Of a stretch of 64,000 bases of DNA, positions 26,573-35,001 are shown piece after piece. Every line of letters begins with the position of its first letter. Position 1 is the first letter of the stretch. Position numbers and translations under genes: made by a program. Where the stretch lies: contig NZ_JBATXG010000014.1 of NCBI RefSeq assembly GCF_049673105.1, positions 55,694 through 119,693 of the forward strand, in the 5' to 3' direction. Under the pieces are notes generated by a model. It did not search any database. It saw only the letters and a list, made by a program, of their open reading frames with translations, and was not told the DNA's origin. The stretch is from Castellaniella sp049673105 (GTDB taxonomy: Bacteria; Pseudomonadota; Gammaproteobacteria; Burkholderiales; Burkholderiaceae_B).

Positions 26573-27829
26573 ATGATGAGTACGACCGCGTCTGTGGATC
26601 CGGCCTTGTCCGCCCGCCTGCATGCTTGGGTGGACGAGCATTTTGATGAACAGGTGGCGCTGCTGCAGCGCCTGGTGGGCATTCCCACCGATACGCCGCC
26701 GGGCGACACCGCCCCGCATGCCGAGGCGGTTGCCGCCGTGCTGGAAGGCTGGGGCTGGCAGGTGGAACGCCATGCCGTCCCTGCCGATGAAATGCAGGCT
26801 TACGGCATGCGCAGCATCACCAATCTGATCGCGCGCCGCCAGTACGCGTCGGGCGGTCCGGTGATCGCCCTGAATGCGCATGGCGACGTGGTGCCGCCGG
26901 GTGACGGCTGGACCCACGATCCTTACGGCGGCGAGGTCGTCGACGGGCGTCTGTACGGCCGGGCATCCGCGGTGTCCAAGAGCGATTTCACCACCTATCT
27001 GCATGCCGTGCGGGCGTTGGAAGCCAGCGGCGCCTCGCTGAAAGGCGCGGTGGAATTGCACTTTACTTACGACGAAGAATTCGGCGGCCTGAAAGGCCCC
27101 GGCTGGTTGCTCGATCATGGTCTGAGCAAGCCGGATTATGCGGTGTGCGCCAGTTTCAGCTATGCGGTGGTCACGGCGCACAACGGCTGCCTGCAGTTTG
27201 AAATCACGGTCAACGGCAAAGCAACGCACGGCTCGGCGCCCAAGACCGGCCACGATGCGCTGCAAGCGGCCAACCGCATCCTGACGGAAATCTACCGGCA
27301 GGCGGCGGCGCTGGATGACATCCATTCCGGCATCGACGGCATCACGAACCCGACCATGATCGTCGGCAGGATCGAGGGCGGCACCAATACCAATGTGGTG
27401 CCGGGGCAGGTGGTGCTGAGAATGGACCGCCGCCTGATTCCGGAAGAAGACCCCGAGCAGGTCGAAGCTCAAGTGCGGCAATTCATTCAGGCGGCGGTCC
27501 AGGGGCTGCCAGGTATTACAATCGGTATTCGCCGGCTGTTGTTGGCCCGTGCTCTGCGTCCCTTGCCGGGTCATGAAAAGCTGGTGGCCAGCCTGCAAAA
27601 GCATGCCCGCCATGTATTCGGCGAGACCATTCCTGCGGTGGGCACGCCCCTGTATGCCGATGCCCGACTGTACGCCGAGCACGGTATTCCCACCGTCATG
27701 TACGGGGCCGGCCCGCGCACGGTGCTGGAATCCGGGGCCAAGCAGGCCGACGAGCATGTCGTGCTGACTGATCTAAAAGGCGCCACCCAGGTGGTGGCCG
27801 GCATGCTGGCGGAGTTCCTGGCCGTTTGA
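26573..27829 (+). CDS. M20-family metallo-hydrolase (ArgE/DapE-like)
   Basis: Zinc-dependent amidohydrolase/peptidase of 418 residues. The metal-binding motif NAHGDVVPPGDGW and the catalytic pair in FTYDEEFGGLKGPGW are visible, as is the dimerisation region FEITVNGKATHGSAPKTGHDAL. The ATG at 26573 (MMSTTASV) has AGGAG four bases upstream; the next codon is also ATG. It follows alc within 45 bases and may act in ureide or amide breakdown, but M20 members are broad and allantoate amidohydrolase activity would be redundant with alc. Function is therefore open. Confidence 0.85.
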   Translation: MMSTTASVDPALSARLHAWVDEHFDEQVALLQRLVGIPTDTPPGDTAPHAEAVAAVLEGWGWQVERHAVPADEMQAYGMRSITNLIARRQYASGGPVIALNAHGDVVPPGDGWTHDPYGGEVVDGRLYGRASAVSKSDFTTYLHAVRALEASGASLKGAVELHFTYDEEFGGLKGPGWLLDHGLSKPDYAVCASFSYAVVTAHNGCLQFEITVNGKATHGSAPKTGHDALQAANRILTEIYRQAAALDDIHSGIDGITNPTMIVGRIEGGTNTNVVPGQVVLRMDRRLIPEEDPEQVEAQVRQFIQAAVQGLPGITIGIRRLLLARALRPLPGHEKLVASLQKHARHVFGETIPAVGTPLYADARLYAEHGIPTVMYGAGPRTVLESGAKQADEHVVLTDLKGATQVVAGMLAEFLAV

Positions 27830-27887
27830 CCGTCGGCCCCCGGTTTGCCGCCTGTGCTGTAATAAGGGCTTGCCGGGGGGTATGGAC

Positions 27888-28106
27888 ATGAGTGAACAGG
27901 CTGTGCTGGAAGCGCGTATCGTCGAACTGGAAATGAAGGCCGTCTATGCCGACGATCTGCTGGATCAACTGAATCAGACGGTGTTCCGGCAACAGCAGCA
28001 GATCGAAGCTCTGGCCCGCGAATTGCTCAGCCTGCGTCAGCAGCGCGGCCCCGAGGGGCCGTCCGGCGCGCGCAATCCGCAAGACGAGCGTCCTCCCCAT
28101 TATTGA
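27888..28106 (+). CDS. slyX: SlyX family protein
   Basis: Small coiled-coil protein of 72 residues and unknown biochemical role. It has the SlyX pattern LEARIVELEMKAVYADDLLDQLNQTVFRQQQQIEAL and a Pro-rich tail ending PPHY, as in most SlyX. ATG 27888 is preferred since GGGG ends seven bases upstream; an ATG two codons earlier sits too close to that site. Confidence 0.88.
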   Translation: MSEQAVLEARIVELEMKAVYADDLLDQLNQTVFRQQQQIEALARELLSLRQQRGPEGPSGARNPQDERPPHY

Positions 28107-28180
28107 TGTCGTCCGGTCCGGCGTTTGCCGGGCCGGCATCACTTTCATCGCGCCGCTTCGCCGGCAGGAGCCCATCACCT

Positions 28181-29023
28181 ATGAATCAGCCGTCCGATTA
28201 CGTTCCGCCTAAAGTCTGGGTCTGGGAAAAACCCAGCGGCGGGCGCTTCGCCAGTATCAATCGCCCCGTGTCGGGTCCGACGCACGACAAGGAACTGCCG
28301 GTGGGCCGGCATCCCCTGCAACTGTATTCCCAGGGTACGCCCAATGGCATCAAAGTCACGATCCTGCTCGAAGAGCTGTTGGCCGCCGGTCATGCCGGGG
28401 CCGAATACGATGCCTGGCTGATCCAGATCGGCGAAGGCGACCAGTTCGGCAGCGGTTTTGTCGACGTGAATCCGAATTCCAAGATCCCGGCCCTGGTCGA
28501 CCGCAGCGGCGCATCACCCATCCGGGTGTTCGAATCCGGCGCCATCCTGCTGCACCTGGCGGAAAAGTTCGGCGCCTTTCTGCCGACGGATCCGGCAGGC
28601 CGCGCGGAATGCCTGTCCTGGCTGTTCTGGCAGGTGGGCAGCGCGCCCTATGTGGGCGGCGGATTGGGGCATTTTTATGCGTATGCGCCGATCAAGATCG
28701 AATACGCCATCGACCGCTTTGCCATGGAAGCCAAGCGCCAGCTGGACGTCTTGGACCAGCGTCTGGCGCAGCATGAATATGTGTCGGGGGATGCCTATAC
28801 CATCGCCGATATGGCGATCTGGCCCTGGTACGGCGGGCTGGTGCTGGGTCATGTATATGGCGTCACCGAGTTCCTGTCGGCGCAGGATTACCAGCATGTG
28901 CTGCGCTGGGCAAATCATATGGCAGACCGCCCGGCTGTGCAGCGGGGGCGGCTGGTCAATCGTACCGCCGAGGGCAACCTGCGCGAACGCCACGCCGCCT
29001 CGGATTTCGATGGGCTGATTTAG
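28181..29023 (+). CDS. yghU: Glutathione S-transferase-like disulfide reductase YghU
   Basis: Cytosolic protein of 280 residues of the Nu-class GST group. It reduces organic disulfides with two glutathiones. An N-terminal extension (YVPPKVWVWEKPSGGRFASINRP) typical of YghU precedes the thioredoxin fold with QLYSQGTPNGIKVTILLEEL and NSKIPALVD, and then the helical domain with YTIADMAIWPWYGGL. The ATG at 28181 gives the conserved N-terminus. It ends four bases into the stop region of the convergent MFS gene. Confidence 0.92.
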   Translation: MNQPSDYVPPKVWVWEKPSGGRFASINRPVSGPTHDKELPVGRHPLQLYSQGTPNGIKVTILLEELLAAGHAGAEYDAWLIQIGEGDQFGSGFVDVNPNSKIPALVDRSGASPIRVFESGAILLHLAEKFGAFLPTDPAGRAECLSWLFWQVGSAPYVGGGLGHFYAYAPIKIEYAIDRFAMEAKRQLDVLDQRLAQHEYVSGDAYTIADMAIWPWYGGLVLGHVYGVTEFLSAQDYQHVLRWANHMADRPAVQRGRLVNRTAEGNLRERHAASDFDGLI

Positions 29024-30213
29024 CGGGCGGCGCGGGACCGGTCGAGGGCGATGGACAGCATCAGGATGGCAAAGCCGCCCAGCGCCAGCCCGCTGCCCAC
29101 CCAGCCCGGCGAGGTCCAGCCGTAGCCTCCCGCAATGGCCATCCCGCCCAACAGCGGCCCCAGGGCATTGGCGAAATTAAAGGCAGAATGATTCAGCGCG
29201 GCAGCCAGGCCCTGGGCATGCCGCGCAACATCCATCAGCCGGGTCTGCAGCACCGTCCCCAGCGCGCCGCCAAAACCGATGAAAAAGACGTTCAGGGTGA
29301 TTGACCAGACGTGGTCGGCAGCCAGCGGGAACAGCGCGGTCATGGCCGCGCTCCACAGCAGCAGGCCCGCCGCAGTCGGCAACATGGCTTTGTCCGCCAG
29401 CCAGGGAATCAGGATATTGCCTACCGTCAGGCCGATGCCGAAGACACTCAAGATCAGCGGCACGGTCTCTGGCGAGACATGGGTGACTTCCAGCAGCACG
29501 TCGGCCAGATAGGTGTAGACCGCGAACAGGCCGCCAAAGCCGATGGCGCCCACCGCCAGGGTCAGCCAGAGCTGCAGGTGCTTCAGGGCGCCGAGTTCGC
29601 GTCGGGGACTGGCGCCTGGTTCCGGCGGGCTATGAGGCGCCAGCCGCGCCACCAGAATCATCGTCAGCAGGCCCGACAGGGCGACCAGGCCAAAGCCCCA
29701 CCGCCAGGTCAGGGCATGACCCAGCCAGTTGGCGAGCGGCACGCCGACAATGGTGGCCACCGTCAGACCCAGGAACATGCGGCCCACCGCCTGATTGCGT
29801 TTGCTGTGCGGCACCAGCGATACCGCCACCAGGGATCCGATGCCGAAATAAGCGCCGTGCGGCAGGCCGCTCAAGAACCGCAGCACCAGCAGGGATTCGT
29901 AGTTGGGTGCAAAGGCGCACAGAGCGTTGAATAGCGAGAACATGCCCATCAGCCAGATCAGCAGTGTGCGCCGCGCAATCCGGGCCGCCAGCACGGTCAG
30001 CAGCGGCGCGCCCACCACCACGCCCAGCGCATAGGCGCTGATGACGTGCCCGGCGGTCGGCGCGTCGATGCCCAGATCCTGCGCGAAATAGGGCAGCAGG
30101 CTCATGGTGGCGAATTCAGTCGTGCCAATGGCAAAGGCGCCGATGGCCAGCGCCAGGATGACCAGGCCGGGCGATGCGGGCGCTCGCTGGGCCGGGGAAT
30201 GGGAATGGGGCAT
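29020..30213 (-). CDS. MFS efflux transporter (DHA1, sugar-efflux/AraJ-like)
   Basis: Inner-membrane proton-driven exporter of 397 residues with about 12 membrane segments. The stretch LALAIGAFAIGTTEFATMSLLPYFAQDLGI is the signature of the AraJ/YdhP group. The motif GLPHGAYFGIGSLVAVSLV in segment 4 also fits. The ATG at 30213 (MPHSHSPAQ) is preferred over upstream in-frame codons up to 30345, which add a non-hydrophobic, low-complexity lead. Substrate unknown. Confidence 0.88.
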   Translation of the reverse strand: MPHSHSPAQRAPASPGLVILALAIGAFAIGTTEFATMSLLPYFAQDLGIDAPTAGHVISAYALGVVVGAPLLTVLAARIARRTLLIWLMGMFSLFNALCAFAPNYESLLVLRFLSGLPHGAYFGIGSLVAVSLVPHSKRNQAVGRMFLGLTVATIVGVPLANWLGHALTWRWGFGLVALSGLLTMILVARLAPHSPPEPGASPRRELGALKHLQLWLTLAVGAIGFGGLFAVYTYLADVLLEVTHVSPETVPLILSVFGIGLTVGNILIPWLADKAMLPTAAGLLLWSAAMTALFPLAADHVWSITLNVFFIGFGGALGTVLQTRLMDVARHAQGLAAALNHSAFNFANALGPLLGGMAIAGGYGWTSPGWVGSGLALGGFAILMLSIALDRSRAAR

Positions 30214-30408
30214 GAGATCGGGAAGAGAATTCTTCAGCTCAGCAGTGTACTGCACAAGGGAAAACCCTGATTTTTCTTGGCATCGCCTAGGGGGTACCCG
30301 CACCTGTGCCGGATGGCTGGCTGTCGCGTGCGGGGGCGGCGGCATTGCTATCCCCCGGCGTCTGGATTAGGCTTTCCGATCTTTGTCACCCTTACGGTCT
30401 GGATCAGC

Positions 30409-31308
30409 ATGCACTTCACCACCATTGGCGCGGCCATCGTCGATATCGTCGTTTCTCATGTCCAGCCCATGCGGGGCGCCAAGCAGGATGTGGACCATAT
30501 CGGCCTGTATGCCGGGGGTGGGGCGGTCAATGCGGCGCTGAACGTCGCAGCGCTGGGCGCGCAGGTGACGGTGCATGCCTGCGTGGGGCGCGATCTGGAA
30601 GGCGGTCTGATCCGTGATTTGCTGCAGCGGCACGGAATTCGCGCCGCGATTTCAGATCACACGCTGCCGACCGGCAAGGCGGTGGTGATGGTGGATGATG
30701 CGGGCGCCGCCCGGGCCTATGCGCAGCGCGGCGCCAGCGCCTGGGTCGGCGGGCAGGGCTTCGCGGGCCTGTCGCAGGCCGATGTCGTGTATGTGACGGG
30801 CTTGTCTCTGGAATCCCAGGCGTGGCTGCAGGATGCCCTGGCCGACATGACGGCACGGCCCTTTCGTCTGGTGGTGACGCCTGGCGCGCGGCAGCTGTCC
30901 GATCCCGCCGCCTTGCACGGTCTGTGGGATCAGGCGGATCTGTTATGCGTCAATGCCAACGAGGCGGCGAAACTGGGAGGCGGGAACGCTTTGCAGACCG
31001 ATGCGCCGCCGCCCGACGTGGCGCAGGCCCTGGCCCGCCGGCTGATCCGGCGCCAGGGGCAGTCCATTCTGGTCACCTTGGGGTCCGGCGGGGCGTTATT
31101 TTTTGATGGCGAACAAGGGCATTTTCATGCGGCCCGGACCGTCCCGGCGGTTTCGACTATCGGGGCGGGCGATGCCTTCGCCTCGGCTTTCGTGCACGCC
31201 TGGGCGGATGGCGCATCGCCCCAGGCCGCCTTGTCCGCCGCCACCGACAGCGCTGCGCGGATCATCCAGATCGTACCCGCCAATCAGGCGGGGCCGTTGC
31301 GTGCTTAG
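30409..31308 (+). CDS. PfkB-family carbohydrate/nucleoside kinase
   Basis: Ribokinase-like sugar or nucleoside kinase of 299 residues. The N-terminal GGGAVNAALNVAALGAQVTVHACVGRDLEG and the C-terminal anion-hole motif STIGAGDAFASAFVHAWADG (catalytic Asp in GAGDAF) are intact. The ATG at 30409 gives MHFTTIGAAIVDIVV, the usual first strand. No sugar transport or hydrolase genes flank it, so the substrate cannot be named; pseudouridine or ribose-type substrates are possible. Confidence 0.87.
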   Translation: MHFTTIGAAIVDIVVSHVQPMRGAKQDVDHIGLYAGGGAVNAALNVAALGAQVTVHACVGRDLEGGLIRDLLQRHGIRAAISDHTLPTGKAVVMVDDAGAARAYAQRGASAWVGGQGFAGLSQADVVYVTGLSLESQAWLQDALADMTARPFRLVVTPGARQLSDPAALHGLWDQADLLCVNANEAAKLGGGNALQTDAPPPDVAQALARRLIRRQGQSILVTLGSGGALFFDGEQGHFHAARTVPAVSTIGAGDAFASAFVHAWADGASPQAALSAATDSAARIIQIVPANQAGPLRA

Positions 31309-31411
31309 TGTCCTGTTTTTCATATAACTGACAGCTATATCTGTATCGCTGGCCGCCAGATTGAATCTGGGACAATGATCGCCTGTTCCGTTTTCTCTTA
31401 TGGTTTGCGCG

Positions 31412-32353
31412 ATGAAACTTCTGTCTGTCTTTTTCAGTGGCGCGGTCCTGGCCCTGGCCGCCACGACCAGCGCCTGGGCGGCCCAGCCGCTGCTGACCCC
31501 GGCTGAATTGAATGCCCTGCATCAACAGGCCTCGGTGCGCGTCATCGATATCCGCCCCGCCGAAGCGTATGCGGCTGGTCATATTCCAGGCGCGGTGTCG
31601 GCCCCCTATGCTCAGTGGCGCGGCCCGGCGAACAATCCCGGCCAGCTGCCGCCGGTGGATCGTTTGACGCAATTGGTGCAGGCGCTGGGCGTGGATCAGG
31701 GCGTGCATGCCGTCGTGGTGTCTTCGGGGGCGGACAGCTCGGATTTCGGCGCCTCGGCGCGGGTCTACTGGACGCTGAAATACTTGGGTCTGACTGATCT
31801 GTCGGTCTTGAATGGCGGGCTGAAGGCCTGGGCGGATGCGGGGCTGGCGCAAGACCAGGCGACGCCGACCGTCGCGGCCAGCGCTTTCCAGGCGCAGCTG
31901 AACGAAAACATTCTGGCGACCACGGACCAGGTAGCGGCCCAGGTCGGCAATCCTCAGACCCGTCTGGTCGATGCGCGCCCACTGGATTTCTATCTGGGCA
32001 AGGTCAAGGCCCCCACCGCCCAGGTGCCGGGCACCATCCAGGGCGCGGTCAACGTGGAAAACGGCCGTTGGTTCCAGCCCGGCACTTCGATCTTCGTGTC
32101 CTCGGATCAAGCCCGTCAGATCGCAGCGGAACTGCTGCCCGGCGAACAGGCGGCTGAAACGATTTCCTTTTGCAACACCGGCCACTGGGCGGCGACCGAC
32201 TGGTTCGCGCTGTCGGAAGTGGTCGGCGTGAAAAATGTGCGGCTGTATCCGGAATCGCTGGCCGAATGGTCGCAGGATTCGTCCCGGCCCATGAGCAACG
32301 TCCCCAGTCGCGGCAGCCAGATTCTGGACCAGGTCAAAGGCCTGTTCGGTTAA
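31412..32353 (+). CDS. Exported two-domain rhodanese (thiosulfate sulfurtransferase)
   Basis: Sulfurtransferase with a signal peptide (KLLSVFFSGAVLALAATTSAWAA, first 23 residues), so it acts in the periplasm. Two rhodanese domains follow. The first has VRVIDIRPAEAYAAGHIPGAV and lacks a clear active-site cysteine. The second has TRLVDARPLDFYLG and the loop FCNTGHWAATDWF with the catalytic Cys. About 313 residues. A start at 31400 is also open and adds four residues. It is followed by a YeeE/YedE sulfur transporter 15 bases later, which suggests supply or removal of thiosulfate. Confidence 0.88.
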   Translation: MKLLSVFFSGAVLALAATTSAWAAQPLLTPAELNALHQQASVRVIDIRPAEAYAAGHIPGAVSAPYAQWRGPANNPGQLPPVDRLTQLVQALGVDQGVHAVVVSSGADSSDFGASARVYWTLKYLGLTDLSVLNGGLKAWADAGLAQDQATPTVAASAFQAQLNENILATTDQVAAQVGNPQTRLVDARPLDFYLGKVKAPTAQVPGTIQGAVNVENGRWFQPGTSIFVSSDQARQIAAELLPGEQAAETISFCNTGHWAATDWFALSEVVGVKNVRLYPESLAEWSQDSSRPMSNVPSRGSQILDQVKGLFG

Positions 32354-32368
32354 ACAGGCCGATATTTC

Positions 32369-33451
32369 ATGATGAAGAGACTTCCTCTGGCGGTGGTGCT
32401 GGCTGCCTTTCTGGTCTTTCTGGCCTGGTCCGTCGCCTTGCGTCAGGCGTTGTTGTTTCTGGTCGGCATCGGCCTGGGCGCCGTGCTGTCCGGCGCGCGC
32501 TTCGGCTTTACCACCGGCTGGCGGCGTTTGATCGAACAGCGGGATCCATCCGGCGTGTTGGCGCAGTTGGTCTTGCTGGCGATCGCCGCCGCCGTGTCCA
32601 TGCCCTTGCTGGCGGCTTATCCGACGGATCTGGGGGCGGCGCTGGGGCCGCCCAGCGTCAGTCTGATCGTCGGGGCCTTCGTGTTCGGCGCTTGCATGCA
32701 GGTGGCCGATGGCTGCGGTTCCGGCACCCTGTACAAAGCCGGTCTGGGCATTCCCATGAACATGGCGATTCTGCCCTTGTTTGCCATCGGCAGCTTTCTG
32801 GGGTCCGCGACCCTGGACCAATGGCTGTCGCTGGGCGCTTTGCCGCCTTATGGGCTGGTGACGCAGGTCGGTGCGCCCACGGCCTTGTTGTTGACGCTGG
32901 CAGGATTGGCTGTGATCGGCTGGAGCGTGACCCGCTGGACCGGGGCCGCAGCCCCTTGGTGGGACCGGAAACTGTTGATCGGCGCGGTGCTGTTGGCCTT
33001 GCTGGCGGTGCTGAATCTGGTGATCGCCGGCCAGCCCTGGGGCATTGTGTACGGCTTTGGCCTATGGGCCGCCAAGCTGGCCACGGCGACCCATCTGTTC
33101 GATCCGGCGGCCAACGCCTTCTGGAGCGAACCGGTCAATGCCGCCACGCTGGCCCAATCCGTTTTTCTGGACGTCACCTCGATCACCAATATCGGCATCC
33201 TGGCCGGCGCCTTGTGGATTGCCGCCGGCAAACCGCGCGCCGCCGCACGGCCCATGACGGCCAGCCAGTGGATGATCGGGCTGGGGGCGGGGCTGCTGTT
33301 GGGGTATAGCTCCCGCTTGGCTTTCGGCTGCAATATCGGCGCCATGGTCAGCGGTATTTCCACTGGCAGCCTGCACGGCTGGATCTGGGTGCCGATGGCC
33401 TTCCTGGGTTCTTTGATCGGTGTGCGGGTGCGCCGCCGGTTTGCGTTCTGA
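32369..33451 (+). CDS. Full-length YeeE/YedE sulfur transporter (TsuA-like)
   Basis: Polytopic inner-membrane protein of 360 residues in the YeeE/YedE family, which imports thiosulfate or related sulfur species. Two pseudo-symmetric halves each carry a family cysteine motif: VFGACMQVADGCGSGTLYK in the first and SRLAFGCNIGAMVSGISTGSLHGW in the second. Thiosulfate transfer through such cysteines is known for TsuA. It lies 15 bases downstream of the exported rhodanese, and a short hairpin (CCTGTT/AACAGG, 32341-32358) spans the rhodanese stop codon. Confidence 0.9.
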   Translation: MMKRLPLAVVLAAFLVFLAWSVALRQALLFLVGIGLGAVLSGARFGFTTGWRRLIEQRDPSGVLAQLVLLAIAAAVSMPLLAAYPTDLGAALGPPSVSLIVGAFVFGACMQVADGCGSGTLYKAGLGIPMNMAILPLFAIGSFLGSATLDQWLSLGALPPYGLVTQVGAPTALLLTLAGLAVIGWSVTRWTGAAAPWWDRKLLIGAVLLALLAVLNLVIAGQPWGIVYGFGLWAAKLATATHLFDPAANAFWSEPVNAATLAQSVFLDVTSITNIGILAGALWIAAGKPRAAARPMTASQWMIGLGAGLLLGYSSRLAFGCNIGAMVSGISTGSLHGWIWVPMAFLGSLIGVRVRRRFAF

Positions 33452-33463
33452 ACGGGGCGCCAG

Positions 33464-33628
33464 ATGATGAACCGATTATTGACCCTGGTCTTTTGGCTGC
33501 TGCTGGTCTCGTTCTTTGCCTGGGACTGGATGGACAGCGCTCCGGTCAACATCCGCGCCGAACCTCCGCTGATTGCTGCTGGTTCGGGTGTGGCGCCTAG
33601 CGGCGGGCACTGCGCCTCGACGTTCTGA
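33464..33628 (+). CDS. Small membrane-anchored protein, 54 aa
   Basis: A short gene starting MMNRLLTLVFWLLLVSFFAWDWMD, one hydrophobic helix at residues about 4-20, followed by a periplasmic-type tail rich in Pro, Ala and Gly ending HCASTF. It begins 13 bases after the YeeE stop on the same strand and has GGGGCG upstream, so it is probably the third gene of that operon. I do not recognise the family. The position suggests an accessory to the transporter, but no homology supports this. Confidence 0.55.
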   Translation: MMNRLLTLVFWLLLVSFFAWDWMDSAPVNIRAEPPLIAAGSGVAPSGGHCASTF

Positions 33629-33647
33629 CGTTCGCCGTGACGTGACG

Positions 33648-34541
33648 TCAGCGAGGTTCTTTCGCCCCTGCTGACGCCGCAGGCAGCGCATTGAGCGGGA
33701 TCTTCAGGTAGGACAGGCCGTTGGCTTCGGCAGCCGGCAGGTGGCCGGCGCGGATGTTGACCTGCAGCGCCGGCAGCATCAACGCCGGGGCATCCAGCGT
33801 GGCGTCGCGCGCCTGGCGCAGCGCTACGAAGGCGTCTTCCGTGATGCCGTCGCGCACGTGGATGTTGTGCGCCTTGTGCTGAGCCACGTTGCTTTCCCAG
33901 GCGGCGGGACGGGTGTCGGGCGGATAGTCGTGGCAGGCGAACAGCCGGGTGGCATCCGGCAGCGCCAGGATGCGCTGGATGGACCGGTACAGCGTCCGCG
34001 CGTCACCCCCCGGAAAATCGGTGCGCGCCGTGCCCAGATCGGGCATGAACAGCGTATCGCCGGTAAAGACGGCGTCTTCTACCTGATAGGCCATGTCCGC
34101 CGGCGTGTGGCCCGGAACGAACAGGGCGCTGGCCTGCAGCGTGCCGATCATGAAGGTGTCGCCATCGGCGAACAGATGGTCGAACTGGCTGCCGTCGGCC
34201 TGGAATTCCGCCCCCAGGTTGTACAGGGTTTTGAATACCCCTTGTACCTGACGGATGGGTGCGCCGATGGCGATGCGTCCCCCGGCCTGCTGCCGCAGAT
34301 AGGCCGCAGCCGACAAATGATCGGCGTGCGCATGGGTTTCCAGAATCCACTGCAGAGTCAATCCCTGATCGCGCAAATAGTCCAGCATCCGGTCGGCGGA
34401 TGCCGTGGATGTGCGCCCGGATGCCGGCGTGTAGTCCAGCACGGGGTCGATGATCGCCGCCATTTGGCTGGCGGGATCAGACAGCGCGTAGCTGACGGTG
34501 CCGGTGACGGAATCAAAAAATGGCTGAATCGAAAGGGACAC
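33648..34541 (-). CDS. blh: Blh-like metallo-beta-lactamase-fold hydrolase (persulfide dioxygenase type)
   Basis: Mononuclear-iron MBL-fold protein of 297 residues. The metal-binding motif HAHADHLSAA (THAHADH), the FVPGHTPADM histidine, the GDTLFMPDLG aspartate and the FACHDYPP histidine are all visible. This set matches the ETHE1/Blh persulfide dioxygenases that oxidise glutathione persulfide to sulfite. It is divergent from a BigR-like persulfide sensor, as in the bigR-blh operons of Xylella and Agrobacterium, which supports a sulfide detoxification role. Confidence 0.9.
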   Translation of the reverse strand: MSLSIQPFFDSVTGTVSYALSDPASQMAAIIDPVLDYTPASGRTSTASADRMLDYLRDQGLTLQWILETHAHADHLSAAAYLRQQAGGRIAIGAPIRQVQGVFKTLYNLGAEFQADGSQFDHLFADGDTFMIGTLQASALFVPGHTPADMAYQVEDAVFTGDTLFMPDLGTARTDFPGGDARTLYRSIQRILALPDATRLFACHDYPPDTRPAAWESNVAQHKAHNIHVRDGITEDAFVALRQARDATLDAPALMLPALQVNIRAGHLPAAEANGLSYLKIPLNALPAASAGAKEPR

Positions 34542-34618
34542 GGCGGTTTCCTGGGTTCAAGGCGACAGCGCCCACAAGGGAGCTGTCTGATCATAGCGCT
34601 CTGATTTTCAATCTATTG

Positions 34619-34654
34619 AATAATATTATATTAATTGATATATTATTAATCAAT
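34619..34654. promoter_or_regulatory. AT-rich inverted repeats in the blh-arsR intergenic region
   Basis: The repeat AATAATAT (34619-34626) pairs with ATATTATT (34640-34647), and ATTGAT (34634-34639) pairs with ATCAAT (34649-34654). This is a sharp AT-rich island in GC-rich DNA between two divergent genes. BigR-type regulators bind AT-rich imperfect palindromes covering the -10 box, so this is the likely autoregulatory operator. The exact half-sites are uncertain. Confidence 0.6.
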
Positions 34655-34674
34655 CCCTACTGCTTGCCTGTGCC

Positions 34675-35001
34675 ATGTCTTCCGACACTTTAGACCCTGA
34701 CCGTTTACGGGACGCCGCCGCCTTGGCGGTGGCCGACCTGAAAGTCCTGGCCAATTCCGACCGCCTGTTGTTGCTGTGTCAGCTATCCCAGGGGGAACGC
34801 TGCGTGGGTGAATTGGAAACCCTGCTGGGCATCCATCAGCCTACCTTGTCGCAGCAGCTGGGGGTGCTGCGATCCGAAGGCGTGGTCGCTACCCGGCGCA
34901 GCGGCAAGCAGGTCTTTTACCGCGTCGCCAATGCGCAGATGCTGCGGGTGCTGGTGGCGCTTTATGCCATTTACTGTCCTACGGGAACCCATCATGATTG
35001 A
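34675..35001 (+). CDS. ArsR-family persulfide-sensing repressor (BigR/SqrR-like)
   Basis: Winged-helix repressor of 108 residues. The recognition helix region is HQPTLSQQLGVLRSEGVVATRRSGKQVFYRV. It has Cys35, Cys43 and Cys101. The Cys35 to Cys101 spacing of 66 equals that of the redox pair in BigR (Cys42/Cys108) and SqrR (Cys41/Cys107), which form a polysulfide bridge on sulfide stress. It overlaps the start of the downstream half-YeeE gene by eight bases and is divergent from blh, so it probably derepresses both units. Confidence 0.9.
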   Translation: MSSDTLDPDRLRDAAALAVADLKVLANSDRLLLLCQLSQGERCVGELETLLGIHQPTLSQQLGVLRSEGVVATRRSGKQVFYRVANAQMLRVLVALYAIYCPTGTHHD

